From Phocaeicola faecium (GTDB lineage Bacteria; Bacteroidota; Bacteroidia; Bacteroidales; Bacteroidaceae): a stretch of 64,000 nucleotides of DNA. Each line of letters opens with the position of its first letter. Positions within the stretch are counted from its first letter, which is position 1. Positions 24,307 to 33,630 of this stretch are shown piece after piece. The translations under genes were made by a program, and so were the position numbers. Under the pieces are notes generated by a model. It was not told the DNA's origin, did no database searches, and saw only the letters and a program-made list of their open reading frames with translations. The DNA lies in assembly GCF_014837055.1 (NCBI RefSeq), contig NZ_JACSPQ010000001.1:609035-673034 (forward strand), in the 5' to 3' direction.

Positions 24307-27300
24307 TTAAATTCGTTTCTGACTGAGCGGGACTGTGAACCATACGGTAAAGCCCTCCCCTGTTGCCGGCGAAGCATTGATGCGGCATCCGCGACGTCCG
24401 GCATAATCGTCATGCTCGCGGATAATTTGTTTGCATACCAAGTATTCCGTCCCTACAAGTGTACCACTGCTACCCGCCGGACACATACGCGATTTATCGG
24501 GATAAAACAAAGCGTTCAGGGTTTCTTGCGTATAGACACGTCGGCAGTCTGTAAAATCAAAACGGGCAAATCCGTTCTCGTTCCGTACCGAAAGTTTCAG
24601 TTTGCCCGGATGAGCATATCGCACTGCCTCCTCAAGCAAATTGGCAAGAAGGAAGCGTAATAAGACTTCGTCTCCAATTACCGTCAGCGATTCACAGTCG
24701 ACTTCCATTTGTATCTCTACCTGCTGTTTCCGTATCAGTTTCTTCAGATACTTCCCGGCATACTCTGCCAAGCCCTGCACCTTTACTTCCGAACGGCGGA
24801 AAGTTACATCATCTAACTGGCGTGCCGCACAAGCGGTAAGCAGTGTGAATACATCTTTATAATAGCCAACCAATTCTGCCATCGCTTCAAGCTGGGTATC
24901 TGTTTCCGCTTCCGGAAGTCCGTCGTCCATCCGCTCCAATATCTGCTTGATGCGATTCGGATAATACATTGTTTCGTGTTTGATGGTAGACAAACAGTTA
25001 TCAAGCACCATATTCTGAACATGGAGTTGGTTTTCTTCGAATCGGGAGCGCCGCGCATCGTCTTCCGCCAACTCAATGTCGCTGTACTTACGCCGCACCT
25101 GAATAATGGTATGATATAACACAACACTCAGATAACCCGTTACCAGCTCTACCGCCAAACGGTCTTCTTCACGGGTAAACGGACGGAAAAGGTTCAGAGC
25201 CAGTACGCCGATGCTTTGTTTTTCATCTCCCGACTCTATCCACAACGGCAGGCAGCTCCATCCGATATTCTCCGTCCATTGCGGAATTTGTTTGTCGAAA
25301 CATTGCTGAACAGAATCGGCAGACTCATTTTGGTTTTCTTTTTCCGGGAAACAATAAGTATAGCGCAGGGAGTGAGATTCATCGTCATACGCTGCCAAGA
25401 CCATATTGTCGATAGGAACCAACTCTTTCAGTTCGCCGAATATACCGGTCAACTGTTCAGGACGTATAGCCAACTCACCCTTCTCACTCCAAGCTGCCGA
25501 AGCGGAAAATATGGCTCGGTTTATAGCGAATACCTGCTCCATATTATAGCGGTAATACAGTCGCCTGCGCACGTAAAGTACATAATACGCCGAAAGACAC
25601 GCCAACACCGAAAGAATAAACACTACTAAAGCAATCCATTTATTATTTGCCGATTGCTGCATCTGGAGGCAATATTCTTCCAACGAGGTGTCTTTGCTTA
25701 ATTTCTTATATAGTACAGTATAGGCATTGTTATTATAACGATAAACACGAAAATCTTTTACTGCCAGTGCTGCAACAGCGGCTTCGTTTCTTACATCGAG
25801 CAGTATGTAGTAATCGGTAACAAAACCTTGAGCCAGCCATGTTTGTTCTGCCGGTTCACTTTTACTGTATAAGCTGAGCATGGGAGTGCGACTGCCTGAG
25901 TAATGAGCGTGATGCGTATTCATATAATGGAATACACTGTCTGCCAGCATCAATGCCTCCTGATAACGCCCATTTACATTGCAGTCGTAAACTAAATTAG
26001 CGTAATTATTGGCTTTTACCAGCAAGCTGTCATACTCCATTACAGGGGCAGCCGCAGTCTTGTCTCCCGCCTGACCGGAACAGGCTGTACCCATCCACGA
26101 GAACAGAAACAGCAGTCCCACGCCTATGCTTTTGCGGATTCCTTTAGGCAAGCGGAAATAAAAGCGGCTGCCTTTTCCCAATTTGCTTTCGATACTGAAC
26201 AAACAAACATTGAAAATCGGATTCGTTTTACGATATTTCTCAATAATTCCTTTACAGTTCATCAACCCGAATCCGTGCCCTTTCTGTTTGCGCAGACCGG
26301 AAGCATCTGTAGCTGTGGATAGACCTATTGACGATGAATCGTAAACCTTACTGTCTAATATCAGGGAAATGTCATCAGCAGACAGCCCCGGCCCGTTATC
26401 GGTTACTGATATCTCGACATAAGTATCGGTTTCTTCGGCTTTTACTTCGATACATCCACCTTCGGGCGTATATTTCCGGGCGTTTTCTGCCAACGTATTT
26501 ATCATGAACAAGGTCAGCGACTTGTCTGCTTTCACCACGGCTTGTGTAGGCACAACCGTTAGTTGCTGGTGCTTCTGTTCAAAAGTACGTCGGCCCTTTG
26601 CTATTACCGAAAAAAGTTCATCCAAACCGAAGTTCTCTACGCTCAAGCTCAGCTCTCCCTGTCTCATTTTGATCCAGCAAGCCAAGATGTCGTTATATTC
26701 ATTGATTTTGGTTATCAGTTCGCTGATGTAATCCAACTTTCCCCGGCGAACGTCTTTTGCCTGTGCATAAGCAAACGACTGCAATTTGTGTATTTCGTTT
26801 ACCGTACGGTCGATGTAGGGCAATATCCCCGTAACAATGGAAAGACATGCTTTCTTTACTTCGTTCTGACACTTATATTCCGCCAGTCGCTGCTCGTGAG
26901 CATAAAGTTCTTTTTCCAATCGTTTCCGTTCGTCGCTCAGCAATACGAAATTCATTCCGTTTTCGAGCGTCCATGCCAGATAGGGAAGCAACAGGCGGAT
27001 ATATGCTTCTTCTTCCTTTCGCAACTTCTTGGAACGGAACAGGAAAAGTTTTCCCACCGGCTTTTGCTTGCCGGGAGATACCAATTCAAAAGTCAACTTG
27101 TTTTTCGTTTCGGACACATCTTCTTCCGCTGATTCTTCGCCGTCTAACACCACATGCAGGCCGGTAGCACCAAACATTTGCAACAAATCATCTTTTACCG
27201 CCCTGAGTACGGCATCCTTCACCTCATCCCTGTCTGCCGCATCAGCAGGAACTCCCCCGGTTATTTTCCGGCAAAGCGTCAAGAGGTGTTTCAGTTTCTG

Positions 27301-28719
27301 AAGATAAAGGGTATTCCGTTTTTTTCGGTAAATGCTCAGTCCGATAAACAATGCGGTCAGAACGATAAGGCTTAGCACCACGAGCATCAGCATGGCATTC
27401 AGCAAACGAGACTCGTGCTTCAGCGTCTGATAGCGGCTCTCCAGCTCTTTGTCTTGGCGCGTATAGTCCAGAATATCCAGATATACATTCCGGTTGTAAT
27501 CCGATTCCTGCTTGCAGTCCATCGCCGCGTAAGTACGGCTCAACTGTTCGCGCAGGCGGGCTATCCACTCCGGAACGGTTTTGATTCCTTCATCGTTTAT
27601 CCACGCAAGCTCTACCGATGCGGGCGCATTAGGAACAAACGTGCGCAGGCGGTCGAGTGTATCTTCGCAATGGTAATATTTTTCATGGTGGAGGTTTACG
27701 TAATCCAATGCTTTTTTCAAATTCGCCAAGGCCTTTTCAGGCTTTCCGGCATGGTTATAATAAGTGGCAATCGTACGATAAGTACCTGAAATCTGATACC
27801 AGTCGCCGTAACGTTTGAACAGCTGCAAGGCGTTTCGTGCGTATCGCAGCGGAAGGCTGTCAAGCTCTATGTTATCGGGGTTGATCAGCCGCAGCAGTCC
27901 AGAACGTTTTTCTTCCACCAACTTTCGGTTGCTTCTGAAATTCAGCAACTCGGCTATTGCCTGCATAGCATTGGCTTCGAAATAAACATAACCGCCTACG
28001 TGACCCGCTTGCAGACAATCGAGCAGATAGCCCAGCTCGCCCAACACAATTTTTTCCGGCGAATCGGCCTCGTACATTCCCCCCGAACCGCGCATATACA
28101 GATAGTAAAGCCATTGGGAAGTATCGCCCCACAATATCTCTTCGGGGATGGCATTAATGGCTTCCAACGCCTCTTTGTCTTGCTGCAAATAATAATAGTA
28201 GATGCCCGATACGATATAAAACTCCGATATTCCGTAATTCAACCGCTTCTGCAACCACTCATCGGTAATCGAGGAGCGGTCTTCGTCGATGCGTTTCATG
28301 CGGTGAAGAGCACGGTTGCGATAGTCGTAGAACTCTTTGTTCATTGATGTCCGCTGACAAATTTTCATCATGCCCACATCGGCTATCAGGTGTTCGATTT
28401 CGTTTCTTCCCGTGCGGGCAGCTTCGCGGTACAGGCGTGCAGAGTGTTCAAAGTCCATTTGCATGAAAGCACAGAAAGCCAGGTTGTTCAACGCCTCCGC
28501 CCGTCCGTCGGAATAATCGGCAGACAAGCGGAATGCCTGTTTTGCCGCCTGCAACGAGGCATCCAGATTTTTATAGCGTACCTCGTATGCCTGACGGTTC
28601 AGCGAGTCGGTTTCCGCAGCAAGACGATTTGCCTCCCCCCTGCCTCCACACGCCGGAAGCAGTGCGCCGCACACCACCGCCGCACACAGCAAGTTCCAAA
28701 CATACTTAGCCACTATCAT
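24307..28719 (-). CDS. Double sensor histidine kinase with two complementary modules
   Basis: A 1470-residue membrane protein. Module 1 has an N-terminal lipoprotein-like signal (Cys about 24), a TPR-rich periplasmic region to about 430, a TM at about 437-462, a GAF-like region, and an HATPase with intact N box (NTLAENARKYT, about 739), G1 DNGPGLS (about 773) and G2 GHGFGLMN (about 811). At the phospho-acceptor position it has Gly631 (LSIVTGILPY). Module 2 opens with an internal lipobox-like stretch (SIGVGLLFLFSWMGTAC, Cys880) and has a TM at about 1025-1049. His1248 sits in TIKHETMYY, but the ATP site is lost: Glu1364 in place of the N-box Asn, and no DxGxG. The likely families are DUF5112/DUF5113. 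The response regulator follows by 16 bases. One working kinase shared between two modules is inferred. Confidence 0.9.
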   Translation of the reverse strand: MIVAKYVWNLLCAAVVCGALLPACGGRGEANRLAAETDSLNRQAYEVRYKNLDASLQAAKQAFRLSADYSDGRAEALNNLAFCAFMQMDFEHSARLYREAARTGRNEIEHLIADVGMMKICQRTSMNKEFYDYRNRALHRMKRIDEDRSSITDEWLQKRLNYGISEFYIVSGIYYYYLQQDKEALEAINAIPEEILWGDTSQWLYYLYMRGSGGMYEADSPEKIVLGELGYLLDCLQAGHVGGYVYFEANAMQAIAELLNFRSNRKLVEEKRSGLLRLINPDNIELDSLPLRYARNALQLFKRYGDWYQISGTYRTIATYYNHAGKPEKALANLKKALDYVNLHHEKYYHCEDTLDRLRTFVPNAPASVELAWINDEGIKTVPEWIARLREQLSRTYAAMDCKQESDYNRNVYLDILDYTRQDKELESRYQTLKHESRLLNAMLMLVVLSLIVLTALFIGLSIYRKKRNTLYLQKLKHLLTLCRKITGGVPADAADRDEVKDAVLRAVKDDLLQMFGATGLHVVLDGEESAEEDVSETKNKLTFELVSPGKQKPVGKLFLFRSKKLRKEEEAYIRLLLPYLAWTLENGMNFVLLSDERKRLEKELYAHEQRLAEYKCQNEVKKACLSIVTGILPYIDRTVNEIHKLQSFAYAQAKDVRRGKLDYISELITKINEYNDILACWIKMRQGELSLSVENFGLDELFSVIAKGRRTFEQKHQQLTVVPTQAVVKADKSLTLFMINTLAENARKYTPEGGCIEVKAEETDTYVEISVTDNGPGLSADDISLILDSKVYDSSSIGLSTATDASGLRKQKGHGFGLMNCKGIIEKYRKTNPIFNVCLFSIESKLGKGSRFYFRLPKGIRKSIGVGLLFLFSWMGTACSGQAGDKTAAAPVMEYDSLLVKANNYANLVYDCNVNGRYQEALMLADSVFHYMNTHHAHYSGSRTPMLSLYSKSEPAEQTWLAQGFVTDYYILLDVRNEAAVAALAVKDFRVYRYNNNAYTVLYKKLSKDTSLEEYCLQMQQSANNKWIALVVFILSVLACLSAYYVLYVRRRLYYRYNMEQVFAINRAIFSASAAWSEKGELAIRPEQLTGIFGELKELVPIDNMVLAAYDDESHSLRYTYCFPEKENQNESADSVQQCFDKQIPQWTENIGWSCLPLWIESGDEKQSIGVLALNLFRPFTREEDRLAVELVTGYLSVVLYHTIIQVRRKYSDIELAEDDARRSRFEENQLHVQNMVLDNCLSTIKHETMYYPNRIKQILERMDDGLPEAETDTQLEAMAELVGYYKDVFTLLTACAARQLDDVTFRRSEVKVQGLAEYAGKYLKKLIRKQQVEIQMEVDCESLTVIGDEVLLRFLLANLLEEAVRYAHPGKLKLSVRNENGFARFDFTDCRRVYTQETLNALFYPDKSRMCPAGSSGTLVGTEYLVCKQIIREHDDYAGRRGCRINASPATGEGFTVWFTVPLSQKRI

Positions 28720-28812
28720 ATAAGTCCTAATATATATAAAGAAAGAGAGATTGTATCGGAATCAGAAACTCTGACGAGATACAACCTCCCTCCATTCAGT
28801 GTTGGTATGACT

Positions 28813-28989
28813 TTATTTTTTTGATTCTTCCAAAGATACTTTTCTAAATTCTTTCAACACTTTTTCCAATTCCAAAGATGCTTTACGCGCACGGGTTCCC
28901 GCTGCTTTATTTCCTTTTCCAGCCTGTAACTCTGCGTCTGCAACCAATGCCTCAGTCATTTCTTTGATTTTTGCAATTAATTCGTTCAT
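28813..28989 (-). CDS. Histone H1-like small basic protein
   Basis: A 58-residue protein: MNELIAKIKEMTEALVADAE, then the Lys/Ala/Arg-rich GNKAAGTRARKASLELEKVL and KEFRKVSLEESKK. The GNKAAGxRARKASLE core is what Bacteroidetes annotations call histone H1 (Hc1-like). It is likely a DNA-binding nucleoid protein (family knowledge). It stands alone between tilS and the double kinase. A weak TTACTTTG box lies upstream at 29019-29026 (minus strand). Confidence 0.87.
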   Translation of the reverse strand: MNELIAKIKEMTEALVADAELQAGKGNKAAGTRARKASLELEKVLKEFRKVSLEESKK

Positions 28990-29084
28990 AGTTTCTTAAA
29001 TATTTAATTAAACATATCCAAAGTAAATACAATTCGCTCAATGTAAAGCATCGGCAGCTTCTTTTTTTACATCTTTTAATACAA

Positions 29085-30383
29085 CTACCTGTCTTTTATT
29101 GCAAAATCTACATGCAAAAGCAAAATACGCCGTGTTTCCGTAGTTACACGATAGCGATTATCCGTCCGTTCGTTTACTAACCATACGATTTCTCCGCCGC
29201 TGCAAACCACGTATTGTTCTTCTTTGCGGAATACGGAAAACTTCTTATCGAGCATGTAATCGCGCACTTTTTTAAAACCTTTCATCCCATAAGGAACAAA
29301 CCGGTCTCCCGACTGCCATTTACGGAGCGTCAGCGGCAGGGTTACCTTGTCGGCATCCAAACAGGCATAAAGCGGGTTGCGCAGAAAGGCCGGTGCCGAC
29401 TCGGCAGGAATCACTTCTTGATGTAATACGGGAGATTGTTCGTCCCACTCGCCGCATTGTTTCCATATCAGTTCGCTACGGTCGCACAACAACACTTTGT
29501 CACCGGCATAAAACAACTTGCCCGACTGCCCTTTCAAACATGCCCCATAAATATCTTTCAGTTGCGAGGCGTTAAATCCCAACGGATAAAACAATTCGTA
29601 CAACACAGCTTGGGGAGATGTCTCCCGCAACAGAGCCGATATGCTGACACGACGTTCGCCCACTTTCACCCGAACACAAGCCTCTGCCATTGCCGCATGA
29701 TAAACATCCGCCACGTCCGACAGCCTACGTGCTGTTTCGGCTATGGCTTCTTTCACCGAAGGATTAATACTTTCAAGCATGGGCAATAGGTTCAGCCGCA
29801 ATTTATTCCGGGTAAACTCATCTTCCAGATTCGTACTGTCGGTTACGTACGGCTGATTCAGAGAAGACAAATATGTCAATATTTCTTCCCTGCTCACACT
29901 TAATAGCGGGCGGACTATCACCCCGTTTTTAGGACGAATACCGCGCAAGCCGTCAATCCCTGTTCCGCGTGTAAGATTCAGTAAAAAAGTTTCCACGCTA
30001 TCGTCTCGATGATGAGCCACAGCCACCACACTTGCTCCGATATCCCGGCGCACTTGCTCGAACCACCCGTAACGCAATTCGCGTGCTGCCATCTCGATGG
30101 AAATGCCTTTCGAAGAAGCATAACCAGCCGTATCAAAATGGGTTACATGGAGCGGTACACTTAACTGCTCCGTCAGTTTACGCACGAAATTTTCATCGCG
30201 CACCGACTCTTCGCCGCGCAGATGGAAATTGCAATGGGCTGCCTCGCACACGTATCCGGCATGAACCAAAACTCTGAGCAGCGCCACCGAGTCGGCACCT
30301 CCGCTCAAAGCCACCAATATCCGTTCGCTTTTACCGAACAGTTGTTTCTCTTCAATATAAAGTATCACTTTTTTACCAAACAT
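29085..30383 (-). CDS. tilS: tRNA(Ile)-lysidine synthase TilS
   Basis: A 432-residue N-type ATP pyrophosphatase that makes lysidine at C34 of tRNA-Ile(CAU), changing its decoding to AUA. The P-loop SGGADS is at 27-32, followed by HCNFHLRGEESVRDENF, AHHRDDSVETFLLNLTRG and the C-terminal TilS substrate-binding region (LTLRKWQSGDRFVPYGMKG). Length is typical. A promoter match lies directly upstream (30411-30442). The gene is divergent from feoB. Confidence 0.96.
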   Translation of the reverse strand: MFGKKVILYIEEKQLFGKSERILVALSGGADSVALLRVLVHAGYVCEAAHCNFHLRGEESVRDENFVRKLTEQLSVPLHVTHFDTAGYASSKGISIEMAARELRYGWFEQVRRDIGASVVAVAHHRDDSVETFLLNLTRGTGIDGLRGIRPKNGVIVRPLLSVSREEILTYLSSLNQPYVTDSTNLEDEFTRNKLRLNLLPMLESINPSVKEAIAETARRLSDVADVYHAAMAEACVRVKVGERRVSISALLRETSPQAVLYELFYPLGFNASQLKDIYGACLKGQSGKLFYAGDKVLLCDRSELIWKQCGEWDEQSPVLHQEVIPAESAPAFLRNPLYACLDADKVTLPLTLRKWQSGDRFVPYGMKGFKKVRDYMLDKKFSVFRKEEQYVVCSGGEIVWLVNERTDNRYRVTTETRRILLLHVDFAIKDR

Positions 30384-30410
30384 ATCCGGGCTTTTATCTG
30401 ATTATCCGAA

Positions 30411-30442
30411 CAAAGTTACACTATTTTCGGATAGGCGGCAAC
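30411..30442 (-). promoter_or_regulatory. Promoter of tilS
   Basis: On the minus strand GTTG (complement of 30439-30442), 20 bases, TAACTTTG (complement of 30411-30418). The -7 box is a full match and the -33 differs by one base. The leader is about 20 bases. Confidence 0.65.
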
Positions 30443-30464
30443 TGATGGCTGAAAAAGTGCTTAA

Positions 30465-30548
30465 AACGCTACCCATAGAACCGATGAACACTATGGGAAG
30501 AACCGGGCAACACTACCGTTAGAAATGACCAACACTAACGGTAGCGTT
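30465..30548 (+). repeat. Intergenic twin-hairpin repeat, copy 4 (canonical)
   Basis: An 84-base element in the divergent tilS-feoB gap (30384-30720). AACGCTACCCATAG pairs imperfectly with CTATGGGAAG as hairpin B, and CTACCGTTAG pairs with CTAACGGTAG as hairpin A, each with a 12-base loop. Aligned to the reverse complement of copy 2 it differs at only four positions. Two of those (T to A in the hairpin B arm, and the end base pair of hairpin A) fall in stems. It sits between two promoters that read outwards. Confidence 0.9.
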
Positions 30549-30666
30549 TTCGGGGGCATGACGGCACCTGATTCCTGCCTATGCTTGAGTAAGCAAACGG
30601 GGCATTTTATAGTACCCGGCACATACAGAAACATCCCAACATATTATTTAAAAACAATCTAAATTA

Positions 30667-30698
30667 TTTGCATAACAACAAGCAATCGTCTATATTTG
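30667..30698 (+). promoter_or_regulatory. Promoter of feoAB
   Basis: TTTG at 30667-30670, 20 bases, TATATTTG at 30691-30698. This is an exact match to the Bacteroides consensus in both boxes and spacing. The feoB ATG is at 30721, leaving a leader of about 15 bases. I see no clear Fur box. Confidence 0.85.
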
Positions 30699-30720
30699 CA
30701 AGCAAAATAAAAACAGAACT

Positions 30721-33186
30721 ATGAGATTGTCAGAATTACAGACGGGAGAAAGAGGAATTATCATCAAAGTCTTAGGACATGGAGGCTTCCGTCGGCGCAT
30801 CATCGAAATGGGGTTCATAAAAGGGCAGGCAGTAGAAGTATTGCAAAACGCTCCGCTGAAAGACCCCATAAAATACAAGGTCATGGGGTACGAGATATCC
30901 TTACGCCGACAAGAGGCATCCATGATTGAGGTTGTAGGCGAAGAAGAAGCACGAAACACAAACAATGAAGCTATCGATTATCACCGCCCCATATCCGAAT
31001 CCATCCCCGTAACGGAGGAGGAAATGAAAAAAATAGCGCAAGGCAAACGGCGTACCATCAACGTTGCGCTGGTAGGAAACCCAAATTGCGGAAAAACATC
31101 GCTGTTTAACGTGGCTTCCGGTTCGCACGAGCATGTGGGCAATTACAGTGGGGTAACAGTCGACGCAAAAGCAGGACATTTCGAATTTCAGGGATACAGT
31201 TTCCGACTTATAGACCTGCCGGGCACGTACTCACTCTCGGCTTACAGTCCTGAAGAGCTTTACGTACGCAAACACATCATCGAAGAAACACCCGACGTTA
31301 TCATCAACGTGGTAGACGCCGGCAACTTGGAAAGAAACCTTTACCTGACAACGCAACTCATCGACATGAATGTGCGCATGGTAGTGGCGCTGAACATGTA
31401 CGACGCGCTGCAACGCAGCGGAAACACCTTAGACATCAAACACCTCAGCCGGTTACTGGGCGTACCGATGGTTCCTACCATCAGCCGCACCGGAGAAGGC
31501 ATCGACAATCTGTTCCACGTAATCATCGGACTGTACGAGGGGGCAGACTTCATGGAGCAGAAACAGGAAATACAGAATGAGGTATTGCGGGAGTTCCGCG
31601 AATGGCACGACTCGTACGTTCCCGACCATAAATTCGAAGGGGATGATTTTGAGACGAAAGGTTATATCCGGCATATCCATATCAACCACGGGCCGGAACT
31701 TGAACGAAGCATCAACGCTGTGAAAAACGAAATCTGCCGGAACGAAAACATCCGGTACAAATACTCTACCCGCTTTTTGGCAATCAAGCTGTTGGAAAAC
31801 GATAAAGACATCGAGCTACGGGTTATTTCGCAACTGCCCAATGCCCAAACCATCATTCAAACACGCGACAAGGAAGCCCGACGATTATATAATGTACTCA
31901 ATGAGGACAGCGAACAAGCCATCACCAATGCCAAATACGGCTTTATAACAGGTGCGTTGAAAGAAACTTATACCGATGTCCACCAGAATAAAGAAATGTT
32001 TACTCACATCGTCGATAACATCGTGACACACCGCATCTGGGGCTATCCTATATTCTTCATCTTCCTTTACATCATGTTCGAAGCGACATTTGTACTGGGT
32101 GAATACCCCATGCAGGGAATCGAATGGATTGTTGAAAAAATCGGGGTACTGGTCGAAACTTTCATGCCCGACGGCTCACTGAAAGACCTGATAATCGACG
32201 GAATCATCGGCGGAGTAGGCGGCGTTATCGTATTTCTGCCCAATATCTTGCTGCTCTATCTCTTTATATCGTTTATGGAAGATTCCGGATACATGGCGCG
32301 TGCCGCTTTTATCATGGACAAAATCATGCACAAAATGGGGCTGCACGGCAAATCATTTATCCCGCTGATTATGGGGTTCGGATGCAACGTGCCTGCCATC
32401 ATGGCATCGCGCATCATAGAAAGCCGTAAATCGCGCTTGGTAACGATGCTGGTAAATCCGCTCATCTCTTGCAGCGCCCGCCTGCCCATTTATTTAGTCA
32501 TGATTGGAGCGTTCTTCCCCAACAACGCCAGTCTGGTACTGCTTACCATCTATGCCGTGGGCATCCTGCTGGCAGTGCTCATGGCGCGTATCTTTGCCAA
32601 ATTTATTGTAAAGGGAGACGATACGCCTTTTGTAATGGAACTTCCCCCCTACCGTATGCCTACCTGCAAATCGGTGTTGCGCCATACGTGGGAAAAAGGA
32701 CAACAATATCTGAAAAAGATGGGAGGCATCATCATGATAGCTTCTATCATCATCTGGTTCTTGGGATATTACCCGAACCATGCCGAATACCAAACCGTGG
32801 CCGAACAGCAAGAGAATTCTTACATCGGACAAATAGGTAAAGCCATCGAACCGGCTATCGAACCTCTTGGATTCGACTGGAAGATGGGAATAGGCATCCT
32901 GTCGGGGGTAGGCGCCAAAGAACTTGTGGTAAGTACGCTGGGCGTTCTGTATACAAACGACGGCGATGTAGACAGCGTGAACTTGGCAGACCGCATTCCG
33001 ATTACGCCACTCGTAGCCTTCGGTTACATGCTGTTTGTTTTGATTTACTTCCCCTGCATAGCCACCCTTGCTGCCATCAAACAAGAATCGGGCAGCTGGA
33101 AATGGGCTTTATTTGCCGCCGGTTATACCACCGCTTTGGCATGGATAGTAGCTTTCCTTGTCTACCAAATAGGAAGTTTGTTTTAA
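30721..33186 (+). CDS. feoB: FeoA-FeoB fusion, ferrous iron transporter
   Basis: An 821-residue Fe(II) transporter. Residues 1-75 are an SH3-like FeoA domain (MRLSELQTGERGIIIKVLGH), fused to FeoB. The G domain has G1 GNPNCGKTS at 119-127, G3 DLPGTYSLS and G4 NMYD. The membrane part (about 430-821) has the two Gate motifs, GFGCNVPAIMASR and the later GVGAKELVVSTLG. FeoB moves ferrous iron across the inner membrane under low oxygen. The gene is followed 20 bases later by a small Cys-rich membrane protein. The FeoA-FeoB fusion is normal for Bacteroidetes. Confidence 0.97.
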   Translation: MRLSELQTGERGIIIKVLGHGGFRRRIIEMGFIKGQAVEVLQNAPLKDPIKYKVMGYEISLRRQEASMIEVVGEEEARNTNNEAIDYHRPISESIPVTEEEMKKIAQGKRRTINVALVGNPNCGKTSLFNVASGSHEHVGNYSGVTVDAKAGHFEFQGYSFRLIDLPGTYSLSAYSPEELYVRKHIIEETPDVIINVVDAGNLERNLYLTTQLIDMNVRMVVALNMYDALQRSGNTLDIKHLSRLLGVPMVPTISRTGEGIDNLFHVIIGLYEGADFMEQKQEIQNEVLREFREWHDSYVPDHKFEGDDFETKGYIRHIHINHGPELERSINAVKNEICRNENIRYKYSTRFLAIKLLENDKDIELRVISQLPNAQTIIQTRDKEARRLYNVLNEDSEQAITNAKYGFITGALKETYTDVHQNKEMFTHIVDNIVTHRIWGYPIFFIFLYIMFEATFVLGEYPMQGIEWIVEKIGVLVETFMPDGSLKDLIIDGIIGGVGGVIVFLPNILLLYLFISFMEDSGYMARAAFIMDKIMHKMGLHGKSFIPLIMGFGCNVPAIMASRIIESRKSRLVTMLVNPLISCSARLPIYLVMIGAFFPNNASLVLLTIYAVGILLAVLMARIFAKFIVKGDDTPFVMELPPYRMPTCKSVLRHTWEKGQQYLKKMGGIIMIASIIIWFLGYYPNHAEYQTVAEQQENSYIGQIGKAIEPAIEPLGFDWKMGIGILSGVGAKELVVSTLGVLYTNDGDVDSVNLADRIPITPLVAFGYMLFVLIYFPCIATLAAIKQESGSWKWALFAAGYTTALAWIVAFLVYQIGSLF

Positions 33187-33206
33187 TAAATAGATAAAAA
33201 GTCATC

Positions 33207-33362
33207 ATGGGAATACAAGATATCATCGTACTGATCATTGTTTCTTGCTGCGTACTATATGCAGCAAGAAACATAGTTAAAACATTCACACGCAAAAAGA
33301 AAGGCGTATGTAACTGCGGATGCGGATGCTCCGGATGCGCTATGGCTCGAAAGAAAAAATGA
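33207..33362 (+). CDS. FeoB-associated Cys-rich membrane protein
   Basis: A 51-residue protein: MGIQDIIVLIIVSCCVLYAA is a single membrane segment, followed by a basic stretch (RNIVKTFTRKKKG) and a cysteine cluster (VCNCGCGCSGCAMA), then a basic tail. It belongs to the small FeoB-associated Cys-rich family. The cysteines are probably cytoplasmic and could bind iron or another metal during transport; the exact role is not established. It lies 20 bases after feoB and is evidently in its operon. Confidence 0.9.
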   Translation: MGIQDIIVLIIVSCCVLYAARNIVKTFTRKKKGVCNCGCGCSGCAMARKKK

Positions 33363-33380
33363 GTTTTTTACGTCAAAGGT

Positions 33381-33411
33381 ATTGCAGATTTCAAAAATAG
33401 TTGTACCTTTG
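33381..33411 (+). promoter_or_regulatory. Promoter of the tRNA operon
   Basis: ATTG at 33381-33384, 19 bases, TACCTTTG at 33404-33411. This is close to consensus. The first tRNA starts at 33446, about 28 bases after the likely start site. Confidence 0.75.
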
Positions 33412-33445
33412 CATCGCGTTTGAAAAACGAGAGCGCCGAAAGTTC

Positions 33446-33517
33446 GGTTCCTTGGATGAGTGGCTTAGTCAGCGGTCTGCAAAACCGTGTACGGCGGTTC
33501 GAATCCGCCAGGAACCT
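33446..33517 (+). tRNA. tRNA-Cys (GCA), copy 1
   Basis: A 72-base cloverleaf. The acceptor stem GGTTCCT pairs with AGGAACC, the anticodon stem GCGGT with ACCGT around loop CTGCAAA (anticodon GCA), and the T stem GGCGG with CCGCC around TTCGAAT. The 3' CCA is not encoded. Confidence 0.95.
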
Positions 33518-33545
33518 CGAACGAACATAAACACAAAACCGTAAT

Positions 33546-33617
33546 GGTTCCTTGGATGAGTGGCTTAGTCAGCGGTCTGCAAAACCGTGTACGGCGGTTC
33601 GAATCCGCCAGGAACCT
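33546..33617 (+). tRNA. tRNA-Cys (GCA), copy 2
   Basis: Identical to the copy at 33446, exactly 100 bases downstream and separated by a 28-base spacer. It is part of the same transcript. The 3' CCA is not encoded. Confidence 0.95.
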
Positions 33618-33630
33618 CAAACGGCAGAAT

